From Pseudoalteromonas rubra (GTDB lineage Bacteria > Pseudomonadota > Gammaproteobacteria > Enterobacterales > Alteromonadaceae): DNA of 64,000 nt. The notes under the pieces were generated by a model that did not search any database, was not told the DNA's origin, and saw nothing but the letters and a program-made list of their open reading frames with translations. The DNA is taken from positions 1-64,000 of the forward strand of contig NZ_PNCJ01000012.1 of NCBI RefSeq assembly GCF_005887115.1. The letters are read 5' to 3'. How positions within the stretch are numbered: position 1 is the stretch's first letter; each line of letters starts with the position of its first letter. The position numbers and the translations under genes were made by a program. This document shows positions 16,643-31,213 of the stretch, piece by piece.

Positions 16643-18319
16643 ATGCTTCTTAGTCTGCAAATCAAAAACTTTGCCATTGTTAACGAATTAACCATTGACT
16701 GGCGCTCAGGTATGACTGCCATCACCGGTGAAACCGGTGCTGGTAAATCCATTGCAATCGATGCCCTCTCTCTGTGCTTGGGTGAACGGGCAGACGTTGC
16801 CAGTATCCGCCCTGGTGCCGCAAAAGCAGAGATAACCGCTCAATTTGATATCAGGCAGCTCCCCAACGCTCAGCAGTTTTTGAACGATCTCATGTTAGAT
16901 GATGAAGAACAAAACTGCATTTTACGCCGTGTTGTTATGCAAAATGGCCGCAGTAAAAGCTTCATTAATGGCAACTCTGTAACGGCTGCGCAATTAAAAG
17001 AACTCGGCCAGCGACTCATTGCCATTCATGGTCAGCATGCCCACCAGCTGTTACTTAAACCCGAACATCAGCTGGGTTTGCTGGATGCCTATGCGGGTCA
17101 CGATACCCTGTTACACGCTGTACGTGCTCAGTATCAGCATTATCACACATTACAAAAAGAACACGCGGAGCTCATCAAACAACAACAGGCGCAGGCGGCC
17201 AAAAAGCAACTGCTCGAATATCAAGTTCAGGAACTGGATGAGTTTGCGCTGGAAGAAGGCGAGTATGAGCAGATTGAAACTGAGCATACCCGATTGAGTC
17301 ATAGCCAGACGCTGGCTGAAAGTTGTCAGCGCGAACTGATGTGTCTGTCTGAGCAAGATGACCAGACTGTTTTAGGGCAGCTTCAGCACAGTGTACAAAC
17401 TTTCATTGAGCTGAGCAATTATGACCCTAAACTGCAGGAAATCAGCCAACTGCTGGGGGAGGCTGCAGTGCAGCTCGAAGAAGGCTGCCGAGAACTGCGT
17501 GCCTATGGTGAAAACATCGAGCAAGACCCAGAGCGTCTGCAGGCTGTCGAAGACAGGCTGGCGCAAGCAATGACCTTATCACGTAAACACCAGATCAGCC
17601 CCGAGTTGCTGCATCAGCATCATCAACAGTTGCACGAAGAGCTGGCATCTATCTGCTCTAACAATGAGCGCATCGAAGATCTACAGCACGAAATAGCTGA
17701 AGCGCTTCATGCCTATCAAATATCAGCGGCACAACTGAGTGAAAGCCGTGCGCAGGCTGCACTGACTTTGAATGATTTAATCAGTGAGAGCATGCATGAG
17801 CTGTCGATGGAAAATGGCCAGTTTGCTATTGAGCTTAACCAGCATGAAGACAGACGCCCCAACGAGCTGGGCATGGATAAAATCGAGTTTCTGGTTTCGA
17901 CCAACCCGGGTCAGCCTCTACAAGCCCTGGCGAAAGTCGCATCGGGTGGTGAACTGTCACGGATCAGCCTGGCTATTCAGGTGATTATCGCGAACAGAGT
18001 TACCACCCCTACTCTGATATTTGATGAAGTAGACGTTGGTATTTCAGGTCCCACAGCCTCTCAGGTGGGTAAACAGCTTCGCCAGCTTGGTAACTCAACC
18101 CAAGTGATCTGTGTAACTCACTTGCCTCAGGTTGCCTGCAGTGGCCATCATCAATTCTTTGTTTCCAAACGTGTAGAAGGCGGTGAAACTTTTACGTCTA
18201 TGCTGCCATTGGTGCAGGAACAACGCGTTGACGAAATCGCTCGCCTACTTGGCGGTGACAAAGTCAGCAGCACCACACGAGCCAGCGCTAAGGAACTGCT
18301 TGAGGTGCAGGGGGCGTAG
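16643..18319 (+). CDS. recN: DNA repair protein RecN (SMC-like ATPase)
   Basis: RecN acts early in double-strand break repair. The 558-residue protein has Walker A GETGAGKS at about 30-37, two long coiled-coil arms in the middle (about 150-350), the ABC signature region VASGGELSRISLAIQV, and Walker B PTLIFDEVDVGISG followed by CVTHLPQVA. The ATG is placed directly after LexA box 2, with only a weak GGA as ribosome-binding site. The leader is therefore very short and repression should be direct. Confidence 0.97.
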   Translation: MLLSLQIKNFAIVNELTIDWRSGMTAITGETGAGKSIAIDALSLCLGERADVASIRPGAAKAEITAQFDIRQLPNAQQFLNDLMLDDEEQNCILRRVVMQNGRSKSFINGNSVTAAQLKELGQRLIAIHGQHAHQLLLKPEHQLGLLDAYAGHDTLLHAVRAQYQHYHTLQKEHAELIKQQQAQAAKKQLLEYQVQELDEFALEEGEYEQIETEHTRLSHSQTLAESCQRELMCLSEQDDQTVLGQLQHSVQTFIELSNYDPKLQEISQLLGEAAVQLEEGCRELRAYGENIEQDPERLQAVEDRLAQAMTLSRKHQISPELLHQHHQQLHEELASICSNNERIEDLQHEIAEALHAYQISAAQLSESRAQAALTLNDLISESMHELSMENGQFAIELNQHEDRRPNELGMDKIEFLVSTNPGQPLQALAKVASGGELSRISLAIQVIIANRVTTPTLIFDEVDVGISGPTASQVGKQLRQLGNSTQVICVTHLPQVACSGHHQFFVSKRVEGGETFTSMLPLVQEQRVDEIARLLGGDKVSSTTRASAKELLEVQGA

Positions 18320-18730
18320 CACCAGACGGGGGGGTTCCTAGATACCTCTTTGTGCAAGAGTCTCCGCTCTTATTTAAAGTTGTAGATAACCTCAGTGGTA
18401 GCCCTAGCAAGATTGGTTGCTCATCCGCTCAGTACCGATATACAGGTACGGGCGGTCCTGCGGTTAAATGCATGCCCCACATTACGCCAGATGCTTGGTC
18501 CATAACCCAAAGTTTGCCGTTCTTAACGACGGCAGATTCAGCACTTTTATACTGCCTTTCCTTGCAATATTTCGTGTGCTCTGGGTAACGGAATTATTAC
18601 ACCTCACAGAGCAGCCTTTAATTCTTAACCCAACACCCGCGACTTTCGCTCTGCCCTTCTATCTGAGGTGTTCGCACCTTCATTAGCGCTTCGCAGCACA
18701 GTGTTATTCGTCAGCCGGCGAACTGCTTGC
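18320..18730. other. Intergenic region after recN with possible gene remnants
   Basis: 411 bp with no intact gene. No clear recN terminator is seen. The minus strand has one protein-like open stretch (18429-18593, listed separately) and short open frames interrupted by stops at 18594-18720. The composition is more GC-rich than normal intergenic DNA here, which fits decayed coding sequence. Confidence 0.5.
18429..18593 (-). pseudogene. Possible 3' remnant of a decayed gene
   Basis: A 54-codon stretch without start codon reads VVKNGKLWVMDQASGVMWGM then HLTAGPPVPVYRY-stop. It is preceded by two TAA codons in the same frame. The composition looks coding, but there is no initiation site and the family is not recognised. 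It may be related to the accessory genes just upstream on the same strand. Confidence 0.3.
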
Positions 18731-19271
18731 TCATTTGCTCAGATTATCCCAACCAGATAACCCTTTCACACAATAAACCACTGTTCCTGACACATTTGCA
18801 ACACAAAACCCGTTATAGTTATCGACAGGCGGCACTTCAAATCCTGATATTCCATTAACTGTGATCTTGGTATTTTTTCCGTTAATAACTTTGGATACTT
18901 GTATACCATTCTCATATTCCCAGCCAACAGACTGATCATGGATGTTCCCACACATAAATGCTTCGCAAGTAATACCAATTTGCTTAATTAAGTGTTCTAT
19001 TTTGAGGCGAGAAAATATGTTCGATAACCAGGCAAAGATTTTGCTATTTAGCTGTTCTAAATGAGAAATCTTTAACACAGTTAGCGTCATATTTGCTCCG
19101 TCAAATTGAACAGGTATTAGGTGAAATTGGTATACAGTGGTGTTTTTGACTCGGCTGAATAATAGAGCAGGACGTATCAATCACCGCACATGCCGCGTGC
19201 ACTGTGATGGTAGAACACAGGCAGATAAGAACAAGTCCTGTCCTTGATGCAATTTTTAATTGGGTATTCAT
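18731..19271 (-). pseudogene. Secreted Cys-rich protein gene disrupted by a MITE-like repeat
   Basis: The gene starts at 19271 with a signal peptide (MNTQLKIASRTGLVLICLCS, cleavage near VHA). After CAVIDTSCSIIQPSQKHHC the frame enters the repeat at 18972-19132 and stops at 19101. Downstream of the repeat the frame resumes with TCEAFMCGNIHDQSVGWEYE and ends GLSGWDNLSK-stop. Removing the repeat and one TA copy joins TGT to ACT in frame, giving one 125-residue protein with seven cysteines after the predicted cleavage site. The family is not recognised. A chimeric frame from 19180 reads through the repeat but lacks the signal peptide. Confidence 0.75.
18972..19132. mobile_element. MITE-like repeat, copy 1 (inside a gene)
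   Basis: A 161-bp element with terminal inverted repeats ATACCAATTT / AAATTGGTA(T) is flanked on both sides by TA (18970-18971 and 19133-19134). A second copy about 80% identical by eye lies at 56242-56403. TA duplication plus short inverted ends is what IS630/Tc1-mariner-type transposases leave. The element itself encodes no transposase. Confidence 0.75.
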
Positions 19272-19322
19272 TCCATTAGTTTTTCCTAAGTAATTTCCAT
19301 TATGACTGTCTGTCCATATAAC

Positions 19323-19718
19323 CTACGTATATAGTGAGAGCAGTGAACCGTCTACCCATGCCCGTGTCGGCAGCTGACCGCTCTCAAGACAAATCGAGTT
19401 TCCTTCTGAAGCCGGGTACGCAAAATATACACACTCTTCATCGACATGCGTTGCCCAATCGTTCACAGCATACATGCCCACTAAATTATGCTGTGTATCT
19501 ATTACGACTAAGCGCGTAGCCGCCCTCAGTCCGGCGTTAAAATAACGACGATAATTAAATATCTTGTCTCCATTATTCAGCGAACCGAGAAACTGAAACT
19601 CTGTGTGCTCATCAACAATAAGGAGATCGGACTTTAACGCGATATTTTTAAATACCTGATTAGCATCTGCAAAAACTGGCAAAGATGCCAAAGCAATTAG
19701 GACGACAATATAGTTCAT
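19323..19718 (-). CDS. Secreted protein of unknown function (131 aa)
   Basis: The start at 19718 has GAAGGAATT immediately upstream and gives a clean signal peptide (MNYIVVLIALASLPVFADA). A longer in-frame start at 19739 would add seven residues before it. The mature part of about 113 residues has two Cys (EECVYFAY and SICLESGQ) likely to pair. No domain is recognised. It lies 51 bp upstream of the MITE-disrupted secreted gene on the same strand. The two may have formed a small operon of exported proteins. Confidence 0.65.
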   Translation of the reverse strand: MNYIVVLIALASLPVFADANQVFKNIALKSDLLIVDEHTEFQFLGSLNNGDKIFNYRRYFNAGLRAATRLVVIDTQHNLVGMYAVNDWATHVDEECVYFAYPASEGNSICLESGQLPTRAWVDGSLLSLYT

Positions 19719-19813
19719 AATTCCTTCAAGTATAACCAAACTTCATGCTTAGCCTGAGCCTACCCTACTGAGTGTTCTAATCCAAGTGATGAACAAATTG
19801 GTAGGTTCAAAAA

Positions 19814-19853
19814 GCAAAAAACCTGCTGTTAACCAAAATGATTAACGGCAGGC
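19814..19853 (-). terminator. Intrinsic terminator of gltBD
   Basis: CCTGCCGTTAA and TTAACAGCAGG pair across a 9-base loop on the minus strand and are followed by T6. It lies 40 bp after the gltD stop. Confidence 0.85.
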
Positions 19854-19893
19854 TTATTTTTAAAGTACACCATACTCTGGCAGATAAACGACT

Positions 19894-25778
<5,885 letters not shown>

Positions 25779-25800
25779 GGACTCCTCCCCTTGCTACAAC

Positions 25801-25833
25801 TGCCAGCCGGTAATTTCAGACGAATTACTGGCA
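25801..25833 (-). promoter_or_regulatory. Hairpin in the gltB leader next to the ribosome-binding site
   Basis: CTGCCAG-TAATT and its partner AATTACCGG-CTGGCAG can pair around a short loop, 20-50 bp before gltB. It lies directly upstream of GGGGAGGAG and has no T tract. It may stabilise the mRNA or affect translation. Confidence 0.35.
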
Positions 25834-26033
25834 GATAATCAAAGCTAGCCCTGATTAGTATTCGAGTCAATACAATAAAGAATAGTTATTCACATACATG
25901 AATATTTCTCATAAAAAAGGTACTTAAATAATGCCCTTGAGTTTTACAAATATTTCAACACCCGTAGAAAAACACAAAATGACACCGGTATCAAACCAAA
26001 AAATCGATAAAAAAAACACACCAAAGGGGAAGT

Positions 26034-26047
26034 TTACGTTAACGTAA
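26034..26047. promoter_or_regulatory. Perfect 14-bp palindrome TTACGTTAACGTAA upstream of gltB
   Basis: A perfect palindrome of TTACGTTAACGTAA lies 255 bp before gltB. From memory it is close to the LiuR operator (TTTACGT/ACGTAAA type) predicted in Alteromonadales for branched-chain amino acid degradation genes. The link is inference. Confidence 0.45.
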
Positions 26048-26060
26048 CACCCAACATAAC

Positions 26061-26078
26061 ATTGAATAAATATTCATT
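26061..26078. promoter_or_regulatory. ARG-box-like site upstream of gltB
   Basis: ATTGAATAAATATTCATT contains TGAAT-N4-ATTCA, an exact match to the ArgR half-site pair. A weaker half (TGAAT) follows at 26090. ArgR is known to bind the gltBDF promoter of E. coli, which supports control by arginine here. Confidence 0.6.
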
Positions 26079-26251
26079 ATTTCGAGTGTGAATTTGGCAA
26101 CCCCTTAATCTATGCAGGGTTGATGCTTGACGCATGCGTAAACTTAGTGTTGCAAAAGCTAAAATAGGCCGTGAAATTAACAACAAGACCTCAATGATTA
26201 GAAAAGGTGTTCGCAGGGAGGGGTTGGTAAAAATAGAAAACAATGACACAT

Positions 26252-26284
26252 AAAAAAGGGCATGCAACTCACGCTGACATGCCC
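26252..26284 (-). terminator. Intrinsic terminator of grxD
   Basis: GGGCATG and CATGCCC pair on the minus strand around a 13-base loop and are followed by T6. It lies about 20 bp after the grxD stop codon. Confidence 0.85.
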
Positions 26285-26304
26285 TGATACGACTTAAAAC
26301 AGAA

Positions 26305-26652
26305 TTACTCTGCTGTTTCCGCGTCGTCTTCTTTGTATTTTGCAGCCGTTTCTGCAATCAGAGGTTGCAACTCACCTTTTTGAAACATTTCAATGATGAT
26401 GTCACAGCCGCCAATCAACTCACCTTCAACCCAAAGCTGCGGAAATGTTGGCCAGTTGGCATAATGAGGCAGCTCAGCACGGATGTCTGGGTTCAGCAGA
26501 ATATCGACGTAAGCAAATTGCTCGCCACACGCCATCAGCGCTTGAGATGCCTGCGAAGAAAAACCGCAGTTAGGTAATTTGGGCGATCCTTTCATATAAA
26601 GGATGATAGGATTCTCTGCGATTTGCTGTTTAATCTTTTCAATGGTTTCCAT
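26305..26652 (-). CDS. grxD: Monothiol glutaredoxin Grx4
   Basis: Grx4 carries 2Fe-2S clusters, often with BolA. The 115-residue protein has the CGFS active site in the segment KGSPKLPNCGFSSQASQAL at about 21-39. It has the glutathione-binding WPTFPQLWVEGELIGGCDI (TFP motif and GGCD) and the usual acidic tail. Length equals that of E. coli GrxD. It is monocistronic with its own terminator and lies divergent from sodB, whose enzyme also uses iron. Confidence 0.96.
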   Translation of the reverse strand: METIEKIKQQIAENPIILYMKGSPKLPNCGFSSQASQALMACGEQFAYVDILLNPDIRAELPHYANWPTFPQLWVEGELIGGCDIIIEMFQKGELQPLIAETAAKYKEDDAETAE

Positions 26653-26804
26653 TATTTACCTCAAAATGACGATAGCATAGCTCAGCATATCATCCACTTT
26701 GCCCGTCAACCTCTTTCTTCTGTCAGTTAGCCCGTACAAAATGAATGCAATCTAAGCCATTCATTCTACAAGTCTTGGCTATTGCCATTGCTGTTTGCCA
26801 AAAC

Positions 26805-26831
26805 TTGAGTAAAATACTCAGGAATTATAGT
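26805..26831 (+). promoter_or_regulatory. Probable sodB promoter with palindrome
   Basis: TTGAGT (26805-26810) and TATAGT (26826-26831) are spaced by 15 bases. The palindrome TGAGTA-aaa-TACTCA (26806-26820) spans the -35 hexamer and spacer. The short spacer weakens the call. The transcript would have about 85 nt of leader. Confidence 0.4.
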
Positions 26832-26925
26832 ATCACTATATGCCGTCAAATCGTATAGAAATGTAAGCTAAGATAGAGATTGCTTCTATTTGCTTTGGCA
26901 ATTTAACAACGAAATGGAGATTAAC

Positions 26926-27507
26926 ATGGCTTTTGAACTACCGTCACTTCCTTATGCTATCAACGCGCTTGAGCCGCATATTTCTCAGGAAACTCTTGAG
27001 TTCCACCACGGTAAACACCACAACACGTACGTTGTAAAACTGAACGGCCTTATCCAGGGCACAGACCTTGAGAACAAATCTTTAGAAGAAATCGTGTGCA
27101 ACTCTGAAGGCGGCGTATTCAATAACGCAGCACAGATCTGGAACCACACTTTCTACTGGCATAGCCTGGCACCAAATGGTGGTGGCGAGCCAACTGGTAA
27201 AGTAGCAGACCTGATCAACGCGAAATGGGGCTCATTCGCTGCATTCCAGGAAGCATTCAATGACAAAGCAGTTAACAACTTCGGCTCTAGCTGGACTTGG
27301 TTAGTACAGCTTGCCGACGGTACTTTAGATATCGTTAACACATCTAATGCGGCAACACCACTGACAGAAGAAGGCGTAACGCCAATCATTACTGTCGACC
27401 TGTGGGAACACGCTTACTACATCGATTACCGCAATGTACGTCCAGACTACCTGAAAGGCTTCTGGGCACTGGTTAACTGGGATTTTGCAAACGGCAACCT
27501 TGCTTAA
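26926..27507 (+). CDS. sodB: Superoxide dismutase, Fe type
   Basis: SodB removes superoxide in the cytoplasm. The 193-residue protein begins [19 protein letters not shown] and has the metal ligands in [16 protein letters not shown], and [13 protein letters not shown] (Asp and His). The iron-type signature is seen in [16 protein letters not shown] and FGSSWTWLV. The start at 26926 follows GGAG by 7 nt. An in-frame start at 26890 would add 12 residues not found in the family. Confidence 0.97.
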   Translation: MAFELPSLPYAINALEPHISQETLEFHHGKHHNTYVVKLNGLIQGTDLENKSLEEIVCNSEGGVFNNAAQIWNHTFYWHSLAPNGGGEPTGKVADLINAKWGSFAAFQEAFNDKAVNNFGSSWTWLVQLADGTLDIVNTSNAATPLTEEGVTPIITVDLWEHAYYIDYRNVRPDYLKGFWALVNWDFANGNLA

Positions 27508-27972
27508 TTTCCAACTATGTAAAAAGGCGCTTTCAGAGTGCCTTTTTTGTGCTTTGAGGTCTTTCTCTCCTTCCTGAGGCATTTGTTCTTACCGCTTTTT
27601 TTGCCTCTTTACAGCTAAAAATCCGTATACAAATACCAACTCTGTCAGTGCCTGACTGTCATGCCCTTTGCAACTTTGGCCGCGAACGCGCATTGTCCTC
27701 AGCTTCAAACCAAATCCTAAGTAAAAACTGCATTCACAGTGCACAATTTAGCTCGTAATGAGAGGTTTTTTTCTCCTAATTTGAGCATTTGTTTGAAAAA
27801 CTCGATTAAATGTACTGTAAAGCTCAATTGATGAAAAAATTTCACACCAGCACAGAGCGTTTAGTGAACATTAAATTACTGGAATTTTTGGGCAAATTTT
27901 AAATATCCCTACTAAGCTTTAAGTAGCCTTGCATTAAGAGACCGCATCATCAACAGGTTATTGGAGTTCATT
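27508..27972. other. Intergenic region between sodB and prkA
   Basis: 465 bp. It begins with the sodB terminator. The rest is AT-rich, and no gene or clear promoter is identified. The prkA operon must start here, possibly from a stationary-phase promoter, but no motif is convincing. Confidence 0.6.
27521..27548 (+). terminator. Intrinsic terminator of sodB
   Basis: AAAGGCGCT-ttcag-AGTGCCTTTTTT forms a hairpin with a T6 tail 14 bp after the sodB stop codon. The stem has one mismatch or wobble. Confidence 0.8.
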
Positions 27973-29895
27973 ATGAGTATATTTGAGCATTACCAGTCCA
28001 GATACGAAGCGTCCCAAGAAGAAGAGTTCACCATAGCGGAATATTTGGAAATATGTAAAGAAGACAAAGCAGCATACGCAAGCGCACCAGAACGTTTGCT
28101 GATGGCAATTGGTGAACCAGAAATGGTGGATACTTCAACGGATGCTCGGCTTAGTCGCCTGTTTTCGAACCGAGTTATTGCTCGCTACCCTGCATTTCAC
28201 GAGTTTTATGGCATGGAAGACGCCATCGAACAGATCGTATCTTACCTCAAGCATGCTGCGCAGGGCCTTGAAGAATACAAGCAAGTACTGTATTTGCTTG
28301 GTCCTGTCGGGGGTGGTAAGTCATCTATTGCAGAGAAACTCAAATATTTAATGCAGCAGGTACCTATTTACGCAATCAAGGGCTCTCCTGTAAACGACCA
28401 CCCTCTTAGCCTGTTTAACCCGCTTGAAGACGGTGAGTTACTAGACAAAGAGTACGGGATAAACAGCCGTTACTTACGCACTGTGATGTCTCCCTGGGCG
28501 ACCAAACGATTACATGAATACAACGGCGATATTTCTAAATTCCGGGTCGTAAAACGCTATCCTTCTATTTTGGATCAAACCGCTATCGCCAAAACGGAAC
28601 CTGGCGATGAAAACAACCAGGATATTTCAGCTTTGGTTGGTAAAGTTGATATTCGTAAACTAGAACATTATGCCCAGAATGATCCGGACGCCTATTCTTA
28701 TTCAGGAGCATTGTGTCTGGCCAACCAAGGGTTGATGGAATTCGTGGAAATGTTTAAAGCGCCGATTAAAGTTCTGCACCCTTTGCTTACCGCTACACAG
28801 GAAGGCAACTATAATGGCACTGAAGGCATTTCCGCCCTGCCCTTTAACGGTATCATTCTTGCTCACTCCAATGAGTCAGAATGGCAATCGTTCAAGAACA
28901 ACAAAAACAATGAAGCATTTTTGGATCGGGTTTTCATTGTTAAAGTGCCCTATTGCCTGCGGGTTTCTGAAGAAGTTAAAATCTACAAGAAACTTATTGA
29001 AAACAGTGAGCTAAGAACTGCACCTTGCGCACCTGGTACGCTCGAAACACTCGCGAAATTTTCTACGTTGTCGCGTATCAATGAGCCTGAAAACTCCAGT
29101 ATATACTCAAAAATGCGCGTTTATGATGGTGAAAGTCTCAAAGACACAGATCCAAAGGCTAAGTCCTACCAGGAATATAGAGATTATGCTGGCGTTGACG
29201 AAGGGATGACTGGCCTCTCTACCCGTTTTGCCTTCAAGATATTATCTCGGGTCTTCAACTTTGACCATGCTGAAGTTGCAGCGAACCCAGTGCATCTATT
29301 CTATGTACTGGAACAGCAAATCGAGCGTGAACAGTTCAGCGCAGAAATTCAGGAACGTTACTTAAGTCACCTGAAAGGCTATTTGATCCCGCAATATGTT
29401 GAGTTTATTGGCAAGGAGCTACAAACCGCGTATCTCGAATCTTATTCTGAGTACGGGCAAAATATTTTTGACCGCTATGTCACTTATGCCGACTTTTGGA
29501 TTCAGGATCAAGAGTACCGGGATCCTGATACAGGGCAGCTATTCGACAGAGCAGCCCTCAACGCAGAACTTGAGAAAATAGAGAAGCCGGCTGGCATCTC
29601 AAACCCTAAGGATTTTCGTAATGAAATTGTTAACTTTGTGTTGAGAGCACGAGCTCATCATAACGGCGCAAATCCTGTCTGGACCAGTTATGAAAAACTC
29701 AGAACAGTAATAGAGAAGAAAATGTTCTCGAATACAGAAGAGTTGCTACCGGTCATTTCTTTCAATGCAAAAACCTCTGCCGAAGATCAGAAAAAACACG
29801 AAGACTTTGTCAATCGAATGATGGAAAAAGGCTATACCCAGAAACAAGTCCGCTTACTATCTGAGTGGTATTTACGGGTTAGAAAATCTCAATAA
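27973..29895 (+). CDS. prkA: PrkA family serine protein kinase (YeaG)
   Basis: PrkA/YeaG is an AAA+-domain protein kinase linked to nitrogen starvation and stationary phase in E. coli and to sporulation in Bacillus. The 640-residue product has Walker [10 protein letters not shown] at 110-118, an AAA+ core, and a C-terminal kinase-like region. ATG at 27973 follows GGAG by 8 nt and gives the typical N-terminus [16 protein letters not shown] start four codons upstream is less likely. It is the first gene of a three-gene operon with yeaH and spoVR. Confidence 0.96.
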   Translation: MSIFEHYQSRYEASQEEEFTIAEYLEICKEDKAAYASAPERLLMAIGEPEMVDTSTDARLSRLFSNRVIARYPAFHEFYGMEDAIEQIVSYLKHAAQGLEEYKQVLYLLGPVGGGKSSIAEKLKYLMQQVPIYAIKGSPVNDHPLSLFNPLEDGELLDKEYGINSRYLRTVMSPWATKRLHEYNGDISKFRVVKRYPSILDQTAIAKTEPGDENNQDISALVGKVDIRKLEHYAQNDPDAYSYSGALCLANQGLMEFVEMFKAPIKVLHPLLTATQEGNYNGTEGISALPFNGIILAHSNESEWQSFKNNKNNEAFLDRVFIVKVPYCLRVSEEVKIYKKLIENSELRTAPCAPGTLETLAKFSTLSRINEPENSSIYSKMRVYDGESLKDTDPKAKSYQEYRDYAGVDEGMTGLSTRFAFKILSRVFNFDHAEVAANPVHLFYVLEQQIEREQFSAEIQERYLSHLKGYLIPQYVEFIGKELQTAYLESYSEYGQNIFDRYVTYADFWIQDQEYRDPDTGQLFDRAALNAELEKIEKPAGISNPKDFRNEIVNFVLRARAHHNGANPVWTSYEKLRTVIEKKMFSNTEELLPVISFNAKTSAEDQKKHEDFVNRMMEKGYTQKQVRLLSEWYLRVRKSQ

Positions 29896-29918
29896 CATTA
29901 GCGGTTGGAGGGTGTTCT

Positions 29919-31199
29919 ATGGCACATTTCATCGATCGTCGACTGAATGGCAAGAACAAAAGTACGCTGAACCGTCAGCGCTTTATCAGACGTTATAAAA
30001 AGCAGATCAAAGAAGCGGTTTCGGATGCCATTAACAAAAGAAGCGTCACTGATGTCTCTAGTGGAGAAAGTATTTCTATACCGCAAAGGGATATCAGTGA
30101 ACCCATTTTTCATCAAGGGAAAGGGGGAAATAGAGAGCACATTCACCCTGGCAATGATCAATTCACGACGGGAGACAAAATTCAGCGCCCCCCCTCTGGT
30201 CAGGGTGGCGGTGCTGGAGAAGGTAACGCAAGTGACCAAGGTGAGGGTCAAGATGACTTTGTGTTTTCTATTTCAAAGGATGAATATCTGGATCTCTTAT
30301 TCGAGGACTTGGAGCTGCCTAACCTGCAAAAAAGTCAGCTCGATAAATTAGTGCAAATGAAAACACACAGGGCCGGGTTTTGTAACGATGGCATGCCAAG
30401 TAACTTGGATATCGTAAGATCGTTGAAAGGCTCAGTGGCCAGACGAATCGCAATGACTGCCAGTAAAAGAAAGCAGCTTAAAGAGTTAGAAGAGCGATTG
30501 GCCGCTTTGCTACAAGAACCTGTACCTAAGCAAACGCAAATTCAACAGCTTGAACAAGAAATATCAGAACTAAAACGTAAGATAGATGCAGTGCCGTTCA
30601 TTGATAACTATGACCTGCGATTCAGAAATTATGAAAAGCGACCACACCCGACAAGCAAAGCTGTTATGTTTTGCCTGATGGATGTATCTGGGTCCATGGA
30701 CCAGGCGACCAAAGATATGGCGAAGCGCTTTTATATTCTACTCTATCAGTTCTTAACACGTACGTATAAAGATATCGAAGTTGTCTACATCAGGCACCAC
30801 ACGCAAGCGAAAGAAGTCGATGAACAAGAGTTTTTCTATTCTCAAGAGACAGGGGGCACTATCGTCTCAAGTGCGTTGAAACTGATGGATGAAATCATCG
30901 CAGACAGATATGCACAGGGAGATTGGAACATCTACGCCGCACAGGCATCTGATGGTGACAACTGGGCAGATGATTCTCCACACTGTACTGACCTACTGAC
31001 GAACAAGCTATTAAAAGTGGTGCGTTATTATGCCTATATCGAAATCACCACACGCGCCCATCAAAGCCTTTGGCGTGAGTATCAGGGCATTGCGGATACA
31101 TTTGACAACTTTGCTATGCAACACATTCGTTCTGTCGAAGATATATATCCGATATTCAGAGAGTTGTTCAAGAAAAACCGACAACAAAACGCAGCCTAA
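29919..31199 (+). CDS. yeaH: YeaH/YhbH family VWA-like protein (DUF444)
   Basis: The 426-residue protein begins [20 protein letters not shown], with the basic N-terminus of the family. A glycine-rich disordered linker follows at about 85-110, a coiled coil at about 185-225, and a von Willebrand A-like domain with the MIDAS-type motif DVSGSM at 255-260. Members are always linked to prkA and are presumed partners or substrates of it. It starts 23 bp after prkA, with GGAGG upstream. Confidence 0.95.
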   Translation: MAHFIDRRLNGKNKSTLNRQRFIRRYKKQIKEAVSDAINKRSVTDVSSGESISIPQRDISEPIFHQGKGGNREHIHPGNDQFTTGDKIQRPPSGQGGGAGEGNASDQGEGQDDFVFSISKDEYLDLLFEDLELPNLQKSQLDKLVQMKTHRAGFCNDGMPSNLDIVRSLKGSVARRIAMTASKRKQLKELEERLAALLQEPVPKQTQIQQLEQEISELKRKIDAVPFIDNYDLRFRNYEKRPHPTSKAVMFCLMDVSGSMDQATKDMAKRFYILLYQFLTRTYKDIEVVYIRHHTQAKEVDEQEFFYSQETGGTIVSSALKLMDEIIADRYAQGDWNIYAAQASDGDNWADDSPHCTDLLTNKLLKVVRYYAYIEITTRAHQSLWREYQGIADTFDNFAMQHIRSVEDIYPIFRELFKKNRQQNAA

Positions 31200-31213
31200 C
31201 AGGGGGAGTGCCT

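Larger units (their letters stand above)
25779..26251. other. gltB regulatory region
   Basis: No protein gene is supported here. The gap holds the gltB leader hairpin, AT-rich promoter DNA, a 14-bp perfect palindrome at 26034-26047 and an ARG-box-like site at 26061-26078. Several -35-like hexamers exist (for example TTGACT near 25871 on the minus strand), but no convincing full promoter could be fixed. Confidence 0.6.

Noticed and set aside
18731..19180. 149-codon frame treated as an intact gene
   Set aside because: Its N-terminal third is repeat DNA shared with 56239-56457; the true gene start with signal peptide is at 19271 in another frame.
26034..26357. 107-codon minus-strand frame before gltB
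   Set aside because: It overlaps grxD and its terminator and the ARG-box region; no ribosome-binding site.
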